From positions 1-51,475 of the forward strand of contig JAKBBP010000016.1 of the NCBI GenBank assembly GCA_021808445.1: DNA of 51,475 bases. The letters run 5' to 3'. The translations under genes were made by a program, and so were the position numbers. Every line of letters begins with the position of its first letter. The stretch's first letter is position 1. Below the pieces are notes generated by a model, which ran no database searches, was not told the DNA's origin, and saw only the letters and a list, made by a program, of their open reading frames with translations. The stretch is from Pseudomonadota bacterium. Lineage in GTDB: Bacteria > Pseudomonadota > Gammaproteobacteria > Burkholderiales > Burkholderiaceae_C. Of the stretch, positions 35,689 through 44,498 are shown in pieces.

Positions 35689-36816
35689 ATGAACGCTCCG
35701 AACACCCAGGAAGCCAGGCTGTTCCAGCCCGGTCGTATCGGCTGCATCGACATCGCCAACCGCATCGTCATGGCGCCGCTGACCCGCTGCCGCGCCGACG
35801 AAGCCGCTGGCGACGTACCGGGCAGCGACATCAACGTCGAGTACTACCGGCAGCGCAGCGGCGCCGGGCTGATCATCAGCGAAGGCACGCAGATTTCGCC
35901 CCGGGGCAAGGGATACATGGCCACTCCAGGCATCTACTCCGATGCCCAGGTCGAAGGCTGGAAGGCCATCACCCACGCCGTGCACCAGGCCGGCTCCAGG
36001 ATGCTGGCGCAGATCTGGCACGTGGGTCGCATCAGCCACCCCGAGCTCAGCGGCGGGCTCCCGCCCTTCGCACCCTCCGCGCTGGCACCCGAGGGCGTCG
36101 TCGCCTACACCCACCAAGGCAAACGGGACATTCCGGTGCCCCTGGCGATGAGCGCGCAGCAGATCGCCGAGGTGGTGGATGAATTCCGGCGCGCCGCGGC
36201 CAACGCCCTGCGCGCGGGCTTCGACGGGGTGGAGATCCACGGCGCCAACGGCTACCTGATCGACCAGTTCCTGCGCGACGGCACCAACCGCCGCGACGAC
36301 GCCTACGGCGGCTCGGTGCAAGGGCGCTGCCGCTTCGCGCTGGAAGTCGTGGACGCCGTGGTGGCCGAGATCGGCGCCGCGCGCGTGGGCATCCGTCTGT
36401 CGCCCCTGACGCCCTTCAATGCGATCTCCGACAGCCATCCGCAGGCGACCTTCGGACACCTGATCGACCAGCTGGATCAACGCGGTATCGCCTTCATCCA
36501 CATGATCGAAGGCGCCACCGGCGGCTCGCGCGAGCTGCCGGGATTCGACTACGCGACGGCCCGCAAGTCCTTCCGTGGCGCCTACATCGCCAACAACGGC
36601 TACGACCGCGCGATGGCCATCGAGGCCGTCGCTTCAGGGCGCGCCGACGCCATCGCCTTCGGGCGTGCCTTCATCGCCAATCCGGATCTGCCGCTGCGCC
36701 TGCGGCGCGACCTGCCGCTGAACCAGCCGGACCCGCAGAGCTTCTACACCCCGGGGCCTGTCGGCTACACCGACTATCCGGCCCTGGACCTGGACGAACA
36801 GGCCGCCGAGGCCTGA
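35689..36816 (+). CDS. NADPH:flavin oxidoreductase of the Old Yellow Enzyme family (NemA-like)
   Basis: 375-residue FMN TIM-barrel ene-reductase that reduces the C=C bond of enals, N-ethylmaleimide or nitro-compounds. The FMN side shows NRIVMAPLTRCRADE; the active site is EIHGANGYLIDQFLRDGTN, where His and Asn bind the substrate carbonyl, followed by the proton-donor Tyr in DDAYGGS. The phosphate-binding end reads AIAFGRAFIANPDLPLRL. An AAGGA ribosome-binding site precedes the ATG. The following dehydrogenase starts 22 bases later on the same strand, so they probably form an operon. Symbol left blank because the physiological substrate is unknown. Confidence 0.93.
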   Translation: MNAPNTQEARLFQPGRIGCIDIANRIVMAPLTRCRADEAAGDVPGSDINVEYYRQRSGAGLIISEGTQISPRGKGYMATPGIYSDAQVEGWKAITHAVHQAGSRMLAQIWHVGRISHPELSGGLPPFAPSALAPEGVVAYTHQGKRDIPVPLAMSAQQIAEVVDEFRRAAANALRAGFDGVEIHGANGYLIDQFLRDGTNRRDDAYGGSVQGRCRFALEVVDAVVAEIGAARVGIRLSPLTPFNAISDSHPQATFGHLIDQLDQRGIAFIHMIEGATGGSRELPGFDYATARKSFRGAYIANNGYDRAMAIEAVASGRADAIAFGRAFIANPDLPLRLRRDLPLNQPDPQSFYTPGPVGYTDYPALDLDEQAAEA

Positions 36817-36837
36817 GACCCACACGGAGCACACACC

Positions 36838-37740
36838 ATGGACATCGGATTCATCGGCCTGGGCAGCATGGGCCGCGGCATGGCGGCCAATCTGCTGCGC
36901 GCGGGCTTTCGGGTCACCGTGTGGAACCGCTCGCCGGAAAAGGCGCAGGATCTGGTGCGCGACGGCGCGCGACTCGTGCCCCATGCGCGGGACGTGGCGC
37001 AGGCCTCGGGCGTGATCGTGACCATGCTGTCGGATGACGCGGCCCTGCGCGAGCTCGTGCAGGGCGAGCACGGCATCGGGCGGCAATTGGGCCAGGGCGG
37101 GATCCACCTGTCGATGAGCACGGTCTCGCCGCAGACCACGCAGGAACTGGCCGCGCTGCACGCCGCCCGCGGCACGCACTACGTGGCCGCACCGGTGTTC
37201 GGTCGCCCCGACGCGGCCGCCGCGGCCAAGCTGTTCGTGCTTTGCGCGGGCCCGCAGGCGGCTCGGCAGGCCGTGATGCCCGCTCTGCAGGCCATGGGCC
37301 AGCGGGTGTTCGAGCTGGGCGAGGACGCTGCGGCTGCCAATGTCCTGAAGCTGTCGGGGAATTTCATGCTGATGGCGACGATCGAATCCCTGGCCGAGGC
37401 GATGACCCTGGGCGAGCGCTACGGCCTGCCCCGCGAGCGCACCGCCGAGGTGCTGACCCAATCCATCTTCCCGGCCCCGGTGATGGTGAATTACGGGCGC
37501 CAGATCGCGCAGCACGCCTACGAGCCCGCGGGGTTCAAGCTGTCGCTGGGTCTCAAGGATGCCGACCTCGTGCTGGGCGCGGCGCGCAAGGTCGCCATGC
37601 CCATGCCCCTGGCGCAGCTGGTGCAGGGGCGTCTGCTCTCGGCCCTGGCACGTCAGCGCGGCGACATGGACTGGAGTGCCGCGGCGATCGGAGTCAGCGA
37701 GGACGCGGGCTTGAAACCCTCCTCCTCGGCACGGGACTGA
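36838..37740 (+). CDS. Beta-hydroxyacid dehydrogenase (3-HIBDH/GarR-like)
   Basis: 300-residue NAD(P)-dependent dehydrogenase of the 3-hydroxyisobutyrate/tartronate semialdehyde/succinic semialdehyde reductase family. The N-terminal Rossmann motif is GFIGLGSMGRGMAANLL, the substrate motif is at GGIHLSMSTVSPQT (the family usually has DxSTxxP, here H in place of D), and the catalytic Lys171 lies in GEDAAAANVLKLSGN with Asn175. The cofactor-specificity loop VWNRSPEKA suggests NADP. Paired with the OYE upstream, it may take part in the same aldehyde-detoxifying step. Its 3' 88 bases overlap the convergent DUF3300 gene. Confidence 0.9.
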   Translation: MDIGFIGLGSMGRGMAANLLRAGFRVTVWNRSPEKAQDLVRDGARLVPHARDVAQASGVIVTMLSDDAALRELVQGEHGIGRQLGQGGIHLSMSTVSPQTTQELAALHAARGTHYVAAPVFGRPDAAAAAKLFVLCAGPQAARQAVMPALQAMGQRVFELGEDAAAANVLKLSGNFMLMATIESLAEAMTLGERYGLPRERTAEVLTQSIFPAPVMVNYGRQIAQHAYEPAGFKLSLGLKDADLVLGAARKVAMPMPLAQLVQGRLLSALARQRGDMDWSAAAIGVSEDAGLKPSSSARD

Positions 37741-39116
37741 TTCCAGGCCGGCCCCTGCCTGGGGCCGGTGTCCCGGGGACCAAGCTGCCGACGCTGCGGC
37801 CCCGGTTGCTGCTGCGGTTGCTGCTGCGGTTGCGGTTGCTGTTGCTGCTGGCGTTGCGGTTGCTGCTGGCGTTGCGGTTGCTGCTGGCGTTGCGGTTGCT
37901 GCGGTTGCTGCGGTTGCTGCGGTTGCTGCGGTTGCTGCGGACGTTGCGGTTGCTGCGGACGTTGCGGTTGCTGCGGCTGCGGCTGCGGCTGCCGTGGCTG
38001 CTGCGGTTGTACTTGCTGCGGGCGTTGGGGCGGCCGAGCCTGGGGCTGCGTTGGCACGAGCTGACGACCCGACAGCGGGTTGGCCGGTCTGGTCGGCTGG
38101 GGTATCGACGGCGCGGGCATGCGCATGCCGGGGCCGCGGCGCAGCGGCTCGACTGCGGGGCCTGACGGCAGGGGCTGCGGCGGTCGCTCGGGAGCCCGGG
38201 GCGGGCGCGGACTCCAGTCGGGTGGCAAGGGGTGGCCCGGCGCATGACGCCGCCACTGATCCCGGTCCACCCGCACCCGGTGGCTGTGCCAGTCGATGAC
38301 CCCCCAGACCCAGCGCCCCGCCAGCAGGGGCACCGGTTCGACCAGGACCAGGGCCTGACCCGCGGTGAATGCGCATTCCGGCGCGTAGGGCGGATCGTCG
38401 AAGCCCTGCATGGCGGCCGGTGGCCAGGCGCCGTAGACACACCAGGGGTCGTATTGCGGCACGGCCATCCAGCCCACCGCCTGGATCGAGATGATTCCGT
38501 CCGCGATGTGCACCACGCGCTGGTCCGTGGGGTCCAGGGTGCCGGCGTCCAATGCGCGCCAGCGCAGTCGCTGCACGGCGTCCATGAGCTCCGGGCCCTG
38601 CTGGTCGTAGGCACGACCCAGGGCTTCGGCCCAGGCGGGATGGTCGGCCAGCATGTCGAGCACCGTGGGTAGCCGCAGCAGTTCGCGCACGCTGGGCGCC
38701 CAGGTCGACGAGGCCGCGCCGGCTCCCTCCCGGGCCAGGCGCCGTGCCTGCAGGACCTGCACCGGATGCAGGCTGGCGTCGAGGGTGTCGAGCAGCAGTT
38801 CGTCATCGAACAGCGCCACGGGCGCCACCAGGCCTTCGAGCTGCGCGGCATCCAGCAAGCCGACCAGGGGTGGGTTCGCGGACGGAGCCTGCGGCAGGCC
38901 TCGGGGAGACATCGGGGCCGCTTGCTGCGGCGCCGGCTGCGCAGCGGCCGTGGGAAGGGTGGGCGCCTGCAGGCTCAGGGCCAAGCCCAGGCATGCGCAG
39001 CCCAGCCAGAGCAAGGCTTGGCGACCCAGACTGCGACCCAGACTGCGAGCCAGACTGCGAGTCCGACTGGAAGCACGCGCGCGTGCGCCCCGCCATCCGT
39101 CCTTTCGAGGGTCCAT
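37653..39116 (-). CDS. DUF3300-domain protein with Pro/Gln-rich tail
   Basis: 487 residues from ATG 39116. A basic N-terminus with a four-fold 12-bp repeat leads to a hydrophobic signal segment (LLWLGCACLGLALSLQAP), so the product is exported. The middle (about 85-220) is a DUF3300-type domain: LLDAAQLEGLVAPVALFDDELLLD, VQVLQARRLAREG, WAPSVRELLRLPTVLDML and LMDAVQRLRWRALDAG. A region around QAVGWMAVPQYDPWCVYGAWPP follows. The C-terminal ~110 residues are almost only Pro, Gln and Arg. No enzyme activity is known for DUF3300. The last 88 bases lie antisense to the dehydrogenase gene, and the true C-terminus might be shorter. It is last in a minus-strand series after the ferritin-like pair. Confidence 0.75.
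   Translation of the reverse strand: MDPRKDGWRGARARASSRTRSLARSLGRSLGRQALLWLGCACLGLALSLQAPTLPTAAAQPAPQQAAPMSPRGLPQAPSANPPLVGLLDAAQLEGLVAPVALFDDELLLDTLDASLHPVQVLQARRLAREGAGAASSTWAPSVRELLRLPTVLDMLADHPAWAEALGRAYDQQGPELMDAVQRLRWRALDAGTLDPTDQRVVHIADGIISIQAVGWMAVPQYDPWCVYGAWPPAAMQGFDDPPYAPECAFTAGQALVLVEPVPLLAGRWVWGVIDWHSHRVRVDRDQWRRHAPGHPLPPDWSPRPPRAPERPPQPLPSGPAVEPLRRGPGMRMPAPSIPQPTRPANPLSGRQLVPTQPQARPPQRPQQVQPQQPRQPQPQPQQPQRPQQPQRPQQPQQPQQPQQPQQPQRQQQPQRQQQPQRQQQQQPQPQQQPQQQPGPQRRQLGPRDTGPRQGPAWNQSRAEEEGFKPASSLTPIAAALQSMSPR
37803..37990 (-). repeat. Pro/Gln-codon repeat tract in the DUF3300 gene
   Basis: On the plus strand the tract is three near-exact 18-base units (TGGCGTTGCGGTTGCTGC) followed by 9-base GGTTGCTGC units with one ACG variant. 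On the coding strand this gives repeated PQQ and PQR triplets. All periods are multiples of three, so slippage keeps the frame. Confidence 0.85.
39021..39068 (-). repeat. Four 12-bp repeats near the DUF3300 start
   Basis: Plus-strand units GCGACCCAGACT (twice exact), GCGAGCCAGACT and GCGAGTCCGACT run head to tail. On the coding strand they give a series of Ser-Arg-containing quartets (SLAR, SLGR, SLGR) just before the signal hydrophobic core, making the n-region variable in length. Confidence 0.9.
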
Positions 39117-39213
39117 GGCCGACTCCCACGGGGACCTGCGCGGCCCCTCACGACAGGAATCATCGCGCCGAAAGCCCGGCGTGGCCTTGACCGACCGCAC
39201 AATGCCTGCGGCC

Positions 39214-39971
39214 TCACTGCGCAAGCTCCGGCGCCAGGGACGCGCCCAGGGTGTGGCGTTCGAACCAGGCCTTCACCGTCTGCAGGTGCTTGCGTTCTCG
39301 TTCCAGCGCGCGCTCGAACTCCCGCAGCATGGCCGTGTGCCCTGCGCCGTGGCCAGTGCGACCAGCATCTCCCAGCCGCTGTTGTCAGCCAGCTCCGAGA
39401 TCAGCAGCGCATGCAGGGACTGCACGACCGTGGTGCGAGGGTCGCCGACGGCCTGCAGCAGCCCGCTCGATTCCACGCCCACCAGGTCGGCTCCCGGCGT
39501 CTGCGCGGTGCTGTCACCGCCGAGATCCTCGATGCAACGGGCCACCAGCGCGAAATGGCCGGCCTCCTGGTCGCGCATGTTCAACAGAATGTCCAGCGGC
39601 AGCAGGGCATCGCCGTCGTCGCCCTGCGTGGCGCGCACCTTGGTGATCAACACGTCGCAGATCCGTGTAGCGGTGCGTTCGAAGGCCAGACGCTCACCCA
39701 GCTTGTCCAGCAGCAGCTGGGGGCTGTTGCCACTGATCATGGCCACGCCCGTGCTGAGCACGCCCTTGACACTGCCTGGAGGCGGCACCGAACCCAGGGG
39801 AGGAGCATCCACCATATAGCGGGCACGCAGATCCGCGCTCGCCGCAGCCCCTGGTGAATGCAGCGCGACGGGGGCGATTTCCACATGCTGCTCGTGCATG
39901 CGCCGGGCGTCCAGCGGGGACATCTGCACGCCGGTGCGATTGCTGCCCATGCGAGGGCTCTGGTGCTTCAT
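39214..39971 (-). pseudogene. Ferritin-like protein, frameshifted near its 3' end
   Basis: The gene opens at ATG 39971 and reads cleanly for about 210 residues. The ferritin-like fold shows KLGERLAFERTATRICD, an ExxH motif in RDQEAGHFALVARC and LHALLISELADNSGWEMLVALA. At the CCC at 39340-39342 (GGG on the coding strand) one G appears to be missing. The frame as given ends soon after in an unlike tail (stop at 39273), while adding one G continues as GHTAMLREFERALERERKHL and then QTVKAWFERHTLGASLAPELAQ to a stop at 39214, restoring a second ExxH motif (ERKH). Full length would be about 252 residues. It sits 40 bases after the second ferritin-like gene. It may be a real mutation or a sequencing error in a short G run. 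Confidence 0.8.
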
Positions 39972-40011
39972 GATGGGACTCCTGGAAGATGGGGGAAGGC
40001 AGCAGGCGCAA

Positions 40012-41184
40012 TCAGGCACCCGCCGGGTGCAGCCGTGCCAGTTCGGTTCCGGGGCTCCAGGTGTAGCCGGCGGCCACGGCCTCGCTGGGCGAGCCCTCCG
40101 CATCCACCTGGGCGCGATAGTCACGCGTGGCCTGGCTTTCCTGGCTGCGCGGAACGTAGCGCTGGGAGGCCAGGCTGAGCTCGAGTTCCTCGCGCAGCAC
40201 CTTGCGCACGAATTCGCGCTGGCTCGCGAAGGGCAGGGGCTCGGGCAAATCGCGGGGCACCAGGCGCTGGGGGTCCTGGCCCTGCTGGCTGCGCAGCAGT
40301 CCCGCCACGAAATGGAACTGGCCGATCTCGTAGTCGAGCATCTGTTCCCACAGCGCCTTGATGCGCGACTCGCCCTCCTGCTGCACGCAGGCGTGATAGC
40401 ACCAGGCCTCGACGGCCTCGTGCAGCAGCCATTGCTCCAGCCAGGTCTCGCGAGGATCGATCAGGGATTCGAAATGCGTGGCGTGCTGCTCCTCGATGGA
40501 GGCGATCTCGGCCAGCAGCTGGCGCACCACGGGATCGGCCTGCCCCGAGCCCGCGTGCGCGAACACCTCGCGCATCTGCGACGCGCCGGCCAGCATGCAC
40601 AGCACATGCAGGCGGCTCGGGAAGCGCGCGGTGGTGCAGTCGTAGGGCACGAGCAGGTCGTCGTGGGGCGCGCGATGCTGCAGGATGCTGGGACGCGAGG
40701 GCAGGATGTCGGTGTAGCTCTGCAGGATGTTGTTGGCATCCTTGCCTTCGACACGGTCGAGCAGCGCGGCGAAGCGATAGAGATGGTCCAGGTCCTCGAG
40801 CAGGACAAAGCGCAGCGCGCGCGCCACGGCCTCGTCCGGTTCGCGTTGCGCGAGCGCCGCGCCCACCTCGATCGCGCATTGCTTGTGGGCCAGCGCGAGT
40901 TCCAGAGGCGAATGATCGGCGCCCAGGAGCGAGCGCAGGGCCATGCCCTGGTGCAGCTCGATGCGCCGCAGACGGGCGAGGCCCTCGCGCAGTTCGACCC
41001 CGGCACGCGTCGCCGCGTGCGCGAAGCGCAGCGCCTGGTCTTCGAGGGCGGACATGAGCAGGATGCGCACACGGGTGAAAGCGTCGTCGTCGAGCTTGCT
41101 GATGGGCGAGCGCACCATGTCGTGCCAATTGAGGCTTTGGAGTTCCACGGGCGTGCCGCGGGCACTGTAGAGGTCCAGGGCCAT
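40012..41184 (-). CDS. Ferritin-like superfamily protein
   Basis: 390-residue mainly helical protein. Metal-ligand-like motifs are visible in separate helices: SALEDQALRFAHAATRAG, LALAHKQCAIEVG, an ExxH motif in ASIEEQHATHFESLIDP, EAVEAWCYHACVQQEGESRI and LWEQMLDYEIGQFHFVAGLL. These regularly spaced Glu and His suggest a di-iron carboxylate fold related to ferritin/rubrerythrin, but I do not recognise a named family. Start ATG 41184 has CGGAG six bases upstream. A purine-rich GGAA repeat lies ahead of it, and the shorter ferritin-like gene follows 40 bases downstream, so the two are likely partners. Confidence 0.7.
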   Translation of the reverse strand: MALDLYSARGTPVELQSLNWHDMVRSPISKLDDDAFTRVRILLMSALEDQALRFAHAATRAGVELREGLARLRRIELHQGMALRSLLGADHSPLELALAHKQCAIEVGAALAQREPDEAVARALRFVLLEDLDHLYRFAALLDRVEGKDANNILQSYTDILPSRPSILQHRAPHDDLLVPYDCTTARFPSRLHVLCMLAGASQMREVFAHAGSGQADPVVRQLLAEIASIEEQHATHFESLIDPRETWLEQWLLHEAVEAWCYHACVQQEGESRIKALWEQMLDYEIGQFHFVAGLLRSQQGQDPQRLVPRDLPEPLPFASQREFVRKVLREELELSLASQRYVPRSQESQATRDYRAQVDAEGSPSEAVAAGYTWSPGTELARLHPAGA

Positions 41185-41245
41185 GGGTTTCTCCGGGAGG
41201 AAAGAAGGAAGGAAGGAACGGCGAGGGCTGGGGGCGGCCCGTGGC

Positions 41246-41740
41246 TCAGTGCTCGGGCCGCGAGGGCTCGGAGACCTGCCTGAGCACCTGCGCCGCGCCC
41301 TCGGGCGCGCCGGGATCCGCCGGGGCCGAGCCTGCCTGATCGGCGTCTGCTTCGTCTGCCCCCGGGCTGCGATGGGCGAGATCTCCGAGCGCGACGATTC
41401 CCACCAGCCTGCGTTCCTCGTCCCGCGAGACCACGGGAATGCGCCGGATCTGGCTGTCGGCCATCTGGCGCATCACCTCGTCGAGGGCTTCATCCTCGAA
41501 GCACCAGCACACGCGCTCGGTCATCACGTCGGCCACGCGGGCTTCGGAGGGCACATGGCCGGCGGCGGTACCCCGCACGATGATGTCGCGGTCGGTGACC
41601 ATGCCGACGAGACGCTCGCCGTCGCACACGGGCAAGGCGCCCACGTCCAGCTCGCTCATCATCTGCGCGGCGCGCTGCAGGTTCTCTCCGGGAGCGATGA
41701 AACGCGGCTCGCGGGTCATGATGTCGGATACATGGGGCAT
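41246..41740 (-). CDS. Two-CBS-domain protein
   Basis: 164 residues from ATG 41740, which has AAGGAG at a good distance (minus strand). Two CBS domains fill most of the protein: VSDIMTREPRFIAPGENLQRAA with LPVCDGERLVGMVTDRDIIVR, and VADVMTERVCWCFEDEALDEVM with IRRIPVVSRDEERRLVGIVALGDLA. The 30-odd C-terminal residues are rich in Ala, Asp and Pro. CBS pairs usually bind adenine nucleotides and act as energy or stress sensors. It is 61 bases upstream of the first ferritin-like gene in the same direction, so it may be part of a stress or iron-related operon. Confidence 0.9.
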   Translation of the reverse strand: MPHVSDIMTREPRFIAPGENLQRAAQMMSELDVGALPVCDGERLVGMVTDRDIIVRGTAAGHVPSEARVADVMTERVCWCFEDEALDEVMRQMADSQIRRIPVVSRDEERRLVGIVALGDLAHRSPGADEADADQAGSAPADPGAPEGAAQVLRQVSEPSRPEH

Positions 41741-41864
41741 GACGATCTCCTTGCGCTTGCGGTGTGAGGCCGCCCCGGGCCGCGCAGCTTGCGGCCGGTG
41801 GCGGGTGCAATGGATCGTCTGACACGCCGGGTCCGGGCAAGTTCCCCGGGGCTGGCGAATTTTT

Positions 41865-41893
41865 GTTGCGCGCCGGCTGGTGCCGGGCGCAAC
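41865..41893 (-). terminator. Hairpin after aroC (not a canonical terminator)
   Basis: GTTGCGC (41865-41871) pairs with GCGCAAC (41887-41893), with an inner CCGGC/GCCGG stem, a one-base bulge and a TGGT loop, eight bases after the aroC stop codon. On the aroC strand the hairpin is followed by A residues (AAAAATTC), not T, so intrinsic termination in that direction is doubtful. Confidence 0.4.
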
Positions 41894-41901
41894 GAGGCGG
41901 A

Positions 41902-42999
41902 TCAGATGGCGCCCGGGATCGGCGCCACGTCGTGGCGCACATCGGCGCATTGCGCGCGATGGCGCAAGGCATGGTCCATCAGCACCAGCGCCAGCAGTGC
42001 CTCGGCGATGGGCGTGGCGCGAATCCCCACACATGGATCATGGCGACCCAGGGTCTCGACCGTGGCCGGCTGCCCGCTGCGGTCCACCGAGCGACGCGGC
42101 AGGCGGATGCTGGACGTGGGCTTGAGGGCGATCGACACGGTCACCGGCTGACCGCTGCTGATGCCCCCGAGGACACCGCCGGCATGGTTGGAGGCGAAGC
42201 CCTCGGGGGTGAGCTCGTCACCATGCTCGCTGCCCCTCTGGGTCACGCTGGCGAATCCCGCACCGATCTCCACGCCCTTGACCGCGTTCAGGCCCATCAT
42301 CGCATGCGCGATGTCGGCATCCAGGCGGTCGTACAGCGGCTCGCCCCAGCCTGGCGGCACGCCCAGGGCTTCCACATACACCCGCGCCCCGCAGGAATCA
42401 CCGGATCTGCGCAAGGAGTCCATGTACTCCTCCAGGCGCGGCACGATCCCGGCATTGGGGGCGAAGAAGGCGTTGTCGACCACATGCTCCCAGGACTGGA
42501 AGGCGATCGGCACCTCGCCCACCTGCTGCATGCAGCCGCGTACCAGGATGCCGTGATGTTCACGCAGCCACTTGCGCGCCACCGCGCCGGCTCCCACCAG
42601 CGGCGCGGTCAGGCGCGCCGAGGACCGCCCGCCGCCACGGGGGTCGCGGTTGCCGTACTTGCGCCAATAGCTGTAGTCGGCGTGCCCGGGCCGGAAGCTC
42701 TCGGCGATATTGGCGTAATCCTTGCTGCGCTGGTCCTGGTTGCGGATGAGCAGCGCGATCGGCGTCCCCGTGGTCCGGCCTTCGTAGACCCCGGAGAGGA
42801 TTTCCACCGAGTCGGGTTCGCGGCGCTGGGTGACGTGGCGCGAGGTCCCCGGGCGGCGACGATCGAGTTCGGGCTGGATGTCGGCCTCGGACAGGGCCAT
42901 GCCCGGCGGACAGCCGTCGATGACGCAGCCGATCGCAGGGCCATGGGACTCGCCGAAGGTGGTGACGGCGAACAGCAGACCTAGGGTGTTTCCGGACAT
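41902..42999 (-). CDS. aroC: Chorismate synthase
   Basis: 365 residues from ATG 42999; the in-frame ATG at 43008 overlaps the -10 box, and the M-SGNTLG start matches the family (MAGNTIG in E. coli). The enzyme removes phosphate from EPSP to give chorismate, the branch point of aromatic synthesis, with reduced FMN. Signature stretches are [68 protein letters not shown] and the late [20 protein letters not shown]. It is 61 bases downstream of mpl on the same strand. Confidence 0.97.
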   Translation of the reverse strand: MSGNTLGLLFAVTTFGESHGPAIGCVIDGCPPGMALSEADIQPELDRRRPGTSRHVTQRREPDSVEILSGVYEGRTTGTPIALLIRNQDQRSKDYANIAESFRPGHADYSYWRKYGNRDPRGGGRSSARLTAPLVGAGAVARKWLREHHGILVRGCMQQVGEVPIAFQSWEHVVDNAFFAPNAGIVPRLEEYMDSLRRSGDSCGARVYVEALGVPPGWGEPLYDRLDADIAHAMMGLNAVKGVEIGAGFASVTQRGSEHGDELTPEGFASNHAGGVLGGISSGQPVTVSIALKPTSSIRLPRRSVDRSGQPATVETLGRHDPCVGIRATPIAEALLALVLMDHALRHRAQCADVRHDVAPIPGAI

Positions 43000-43006
43000 G
43001 CCTTCC

Positions 43007-43012
43007 ATTGTA
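43007..43012 (-). promoter_or_regulatory. -10 box of aroC
   Basis: Minus-strand TACAAT ends seven bases before ATG 42999, so the transcript would begin at or next to the start codon. TTCGCA at 43034-43029, 16 bases upstream, is a possible -35. GGAAGG lies between the box and the ATG. This box overlaps the alternative ATG at 43008 and so supports the shorter AroC. Confidence 0.55.
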
Positions 43013-43060
43013 GGCAGCCGAACGCCGCTGCGAACCGGCGGCCGTGCCCGGGTCCGGCGC

Positions 43061-44431
43061 TCAGCGCGCCTTCACGCCTTCGCGCAGCCCGCGCAGCAGG
43101 CGTTCGTGGATACCGCCGAAGCCACCGTTGCTCATGACCAGCACGTGGTCCCCCGGGCACGCGCTGGCGACCACGTCGTCGACCAGGGCCTGCAGGTCGC
43201 GGTGGGTGCGCGCGCGCGCGCCCAGCGGCGCAAGCGCCTGCGCCAGGTCCCAGTCGATGCCGCCGGCGTAGCCGAAACTGATGTCTGCCCCGGCCAGCGC
43301 CCCGGGCAACTGCAGCTTCATGGAGCCCAGCTTCATGGTGTTCGAACGCGGCTCGAACACCGCCAGGATGCGCCCGTCGGGTCGGGCCCGGCGCAGGCCC
43401 GCGATGGTGGTGGCGATGGCCGTGGGGTGGTGGGCGAAGTCGTCGTAGACCTCGATCCCGCCCTCGCTGCCGCGCAATTGCATGCGTCGGCGCACCCCCT
43501 GGAAACGCCCCAGGGCTTCGCAGGCCGACGCCGGATCCACGCCCGCATGCGCGGCGGCGGCCACCGCGGCGAGCGCGTTGTCCCGGTTGTGCGCACCCAT
43601 CTGGCTCCAGCGCACCCGCCCGACCGCCCGGCCCTGCGCCAGCACCTCGAAATCCTGCTCGTCGCCGCGAAAGCTCCACGCCGGCTGCGCCGCGCCGTCG
43701 GGATTCCCGAAGCGCTGCACCTCGCTCCAGCATCCTCGCTGCAGCACGCGATCGAGGGCGGAGCTGTGCGCCGGCACGATGAGCCGACCCCGCCGCGGAA
43801 CCGTGCGCACCAGGTGATGGAACTGGGTCTCGATGGCCGCCAGGTCGGGGAAGATATCGGCGTGGTCGTATTCGAGATTGTTGAGGATCGCCGTGCGCGG
43901 CCGGTAGTGCACGAACTTGGAGCGCTTGTCGCAGAACGCAGTGTCGTATTCGTCGGCCTCGACGACAAAGCACTCTCCTTCGCCAAGGCGCGCGGACACG
44001 CCGAAGTCCTGCGCCACGCCCCCGATCAGGAAGCCCGGACGCCGTCCGGCCTGGTCGAGGATCCACGCGAGCATGGACGACGTGGTGGTCTTGCCGTGGG
44101 TTCCGGCCACGGCCAGGGTCCAGCGCCGGGCCAGCACATGCTCGGCCAGCCACTGCGGGCCGCTGGTGTAGGCCTGCTGGGCATCGAGGATCGCCTCCAG
44201 CAGCGGGTTGCCCCGGCTGACGGCATTGCCCACGACCCACAGGTCGGGGCGCAGCGCGAGCTGCTCGGCGCCGAAGCCCTCGACCAGGTCGATGCCCAGC
44301 GCCTGCAGCTGCTCGCTCATCGGCGGGTAGACCTGGGCGTCGCAACCGGTGACCCGATGCCCGCCGGCCTGCGCCAGCGCCGCGACCCCGCCCATGAAGG
44401 TGCCGCAGATTCCCAGGATGTGGATGTGCAT
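43061..44431 (-). CDS. mpl: UDP-MurNAc tripeptide-recycling ligase
   Basis: 456-residue Mur-ligase paralogue that attaches recycled L-Ala-gamma-D-Glu-meso-DAP to UDP-MurNAc, part of murein recycling (fitting nagZ later in the window). The N-terminal Rossmann loop is [20 protein letters not shown]; the ATP loop is [16 protein letters not shown]; the Mpl-type block reads [20 protein letters not shown] followed by [14 protein letters not shown], and a C-terminal domain starts around the [14 protein letters not shown] region. The start codon is six bases after a -10 box (TACAAT, minus strand). It is divergent from the next gene with a 67-base gap and 61 bases upstream of aroC. Confidence 0.95.
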   Translation of the reverse strand: MHIHILGICGTFMGGVAALAQAGGHRVTGCDAQVYPPMSEQLQALGIDLVEGFGAEQLALRPDLWVVGNAVSRGNPLLEAILDAQQAYTSGPQWLAEHVLARRWTLAVAGTHGKTTTSSMLAWILDQAGRRPGFLIGGVAQDFGVSARLGEGECFVVEADEYDTAFCDKRSKFVHYRPRTAILNNLEYDHADIFPDLAAIETQFHHLVRTVPRRGRLIVPAHSSALDRVLQRGCWSEVQRFGNPDGAAQPAWSFRGDEQDFEVLAQGRAVGRVRWSQMGAHNRDNALAAVAAAAHAGVDPASACEALGRFQGVRRRMQLRGSEGGIEVYDDFAHHPTAIATTIAGLRRARPDGRILAVFEPRSNTMKLGSMKLQLPGALAGADISFGYAGGIDWDLAQALAPLGARARTHRDLQALVDDVVASACPGDHVLVMSNGGFGGIHERLLRGLREGVKAR

Positions 44432-44437
44432 CGGCGC

Positions 44438-44443
44438 ATTGTA
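44438..44443 (-). promoter_or_regulatory. -10 box of mpl
   Basis: Minus-strand TACAAT lies six bases before the mpl ATG at 44431, so transcription would start at the start codon. No -35 match was found. Confidence 0.5.
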
Positions 44444-44486
44444 GGAAGGGGCGGGTTCCGGGCCACTGCGTGGGACGGCCGGGGTC

Positions 44487-44492
44487 TACACT
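44487..44492 (+). promoter_or_regulatory. -10 box of the hypothetical gene at 44499
   Basis: TACACT lies six bases before the ATG at 44499, giving an expected transcript start on or next to the start codon. No clear -35. Confidence 0.45.
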
Positions 44493-44498
44493 GGGCCC

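Noticed and set aside
37741-38000. Separate plus-strand gene over the Cys/Gly/Leu-rich frame opposite the Pro/Gln tract
   Set aside because: The plus-strand frames are translations of the same simple repeat (CGC, LRLL) and have no domain; the minus-strand DUF3300 protein explains the tract.
41199-41220. Phase-variable GGAA repeat before the ferritin-like gene
   Set aside because: Only about three units are present, too few for slippage-driven switching, and it lies in the short spacer before the ribosome-binding site.
41865-41893. Intrinsic terminator of aroC
   Set aside because: The stem is strong, but on the aroC strand it is followed by A residues, and the T run lies on the other side. 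It is reported as a hairpin of unknown role.
44432-44498. Convincing -35 elements for mpl and the 44499 gene
   Set aside because: Hexamers at the right distance from the two -10 boxes match the consensus poorly, so only the -10 boxes are listed.
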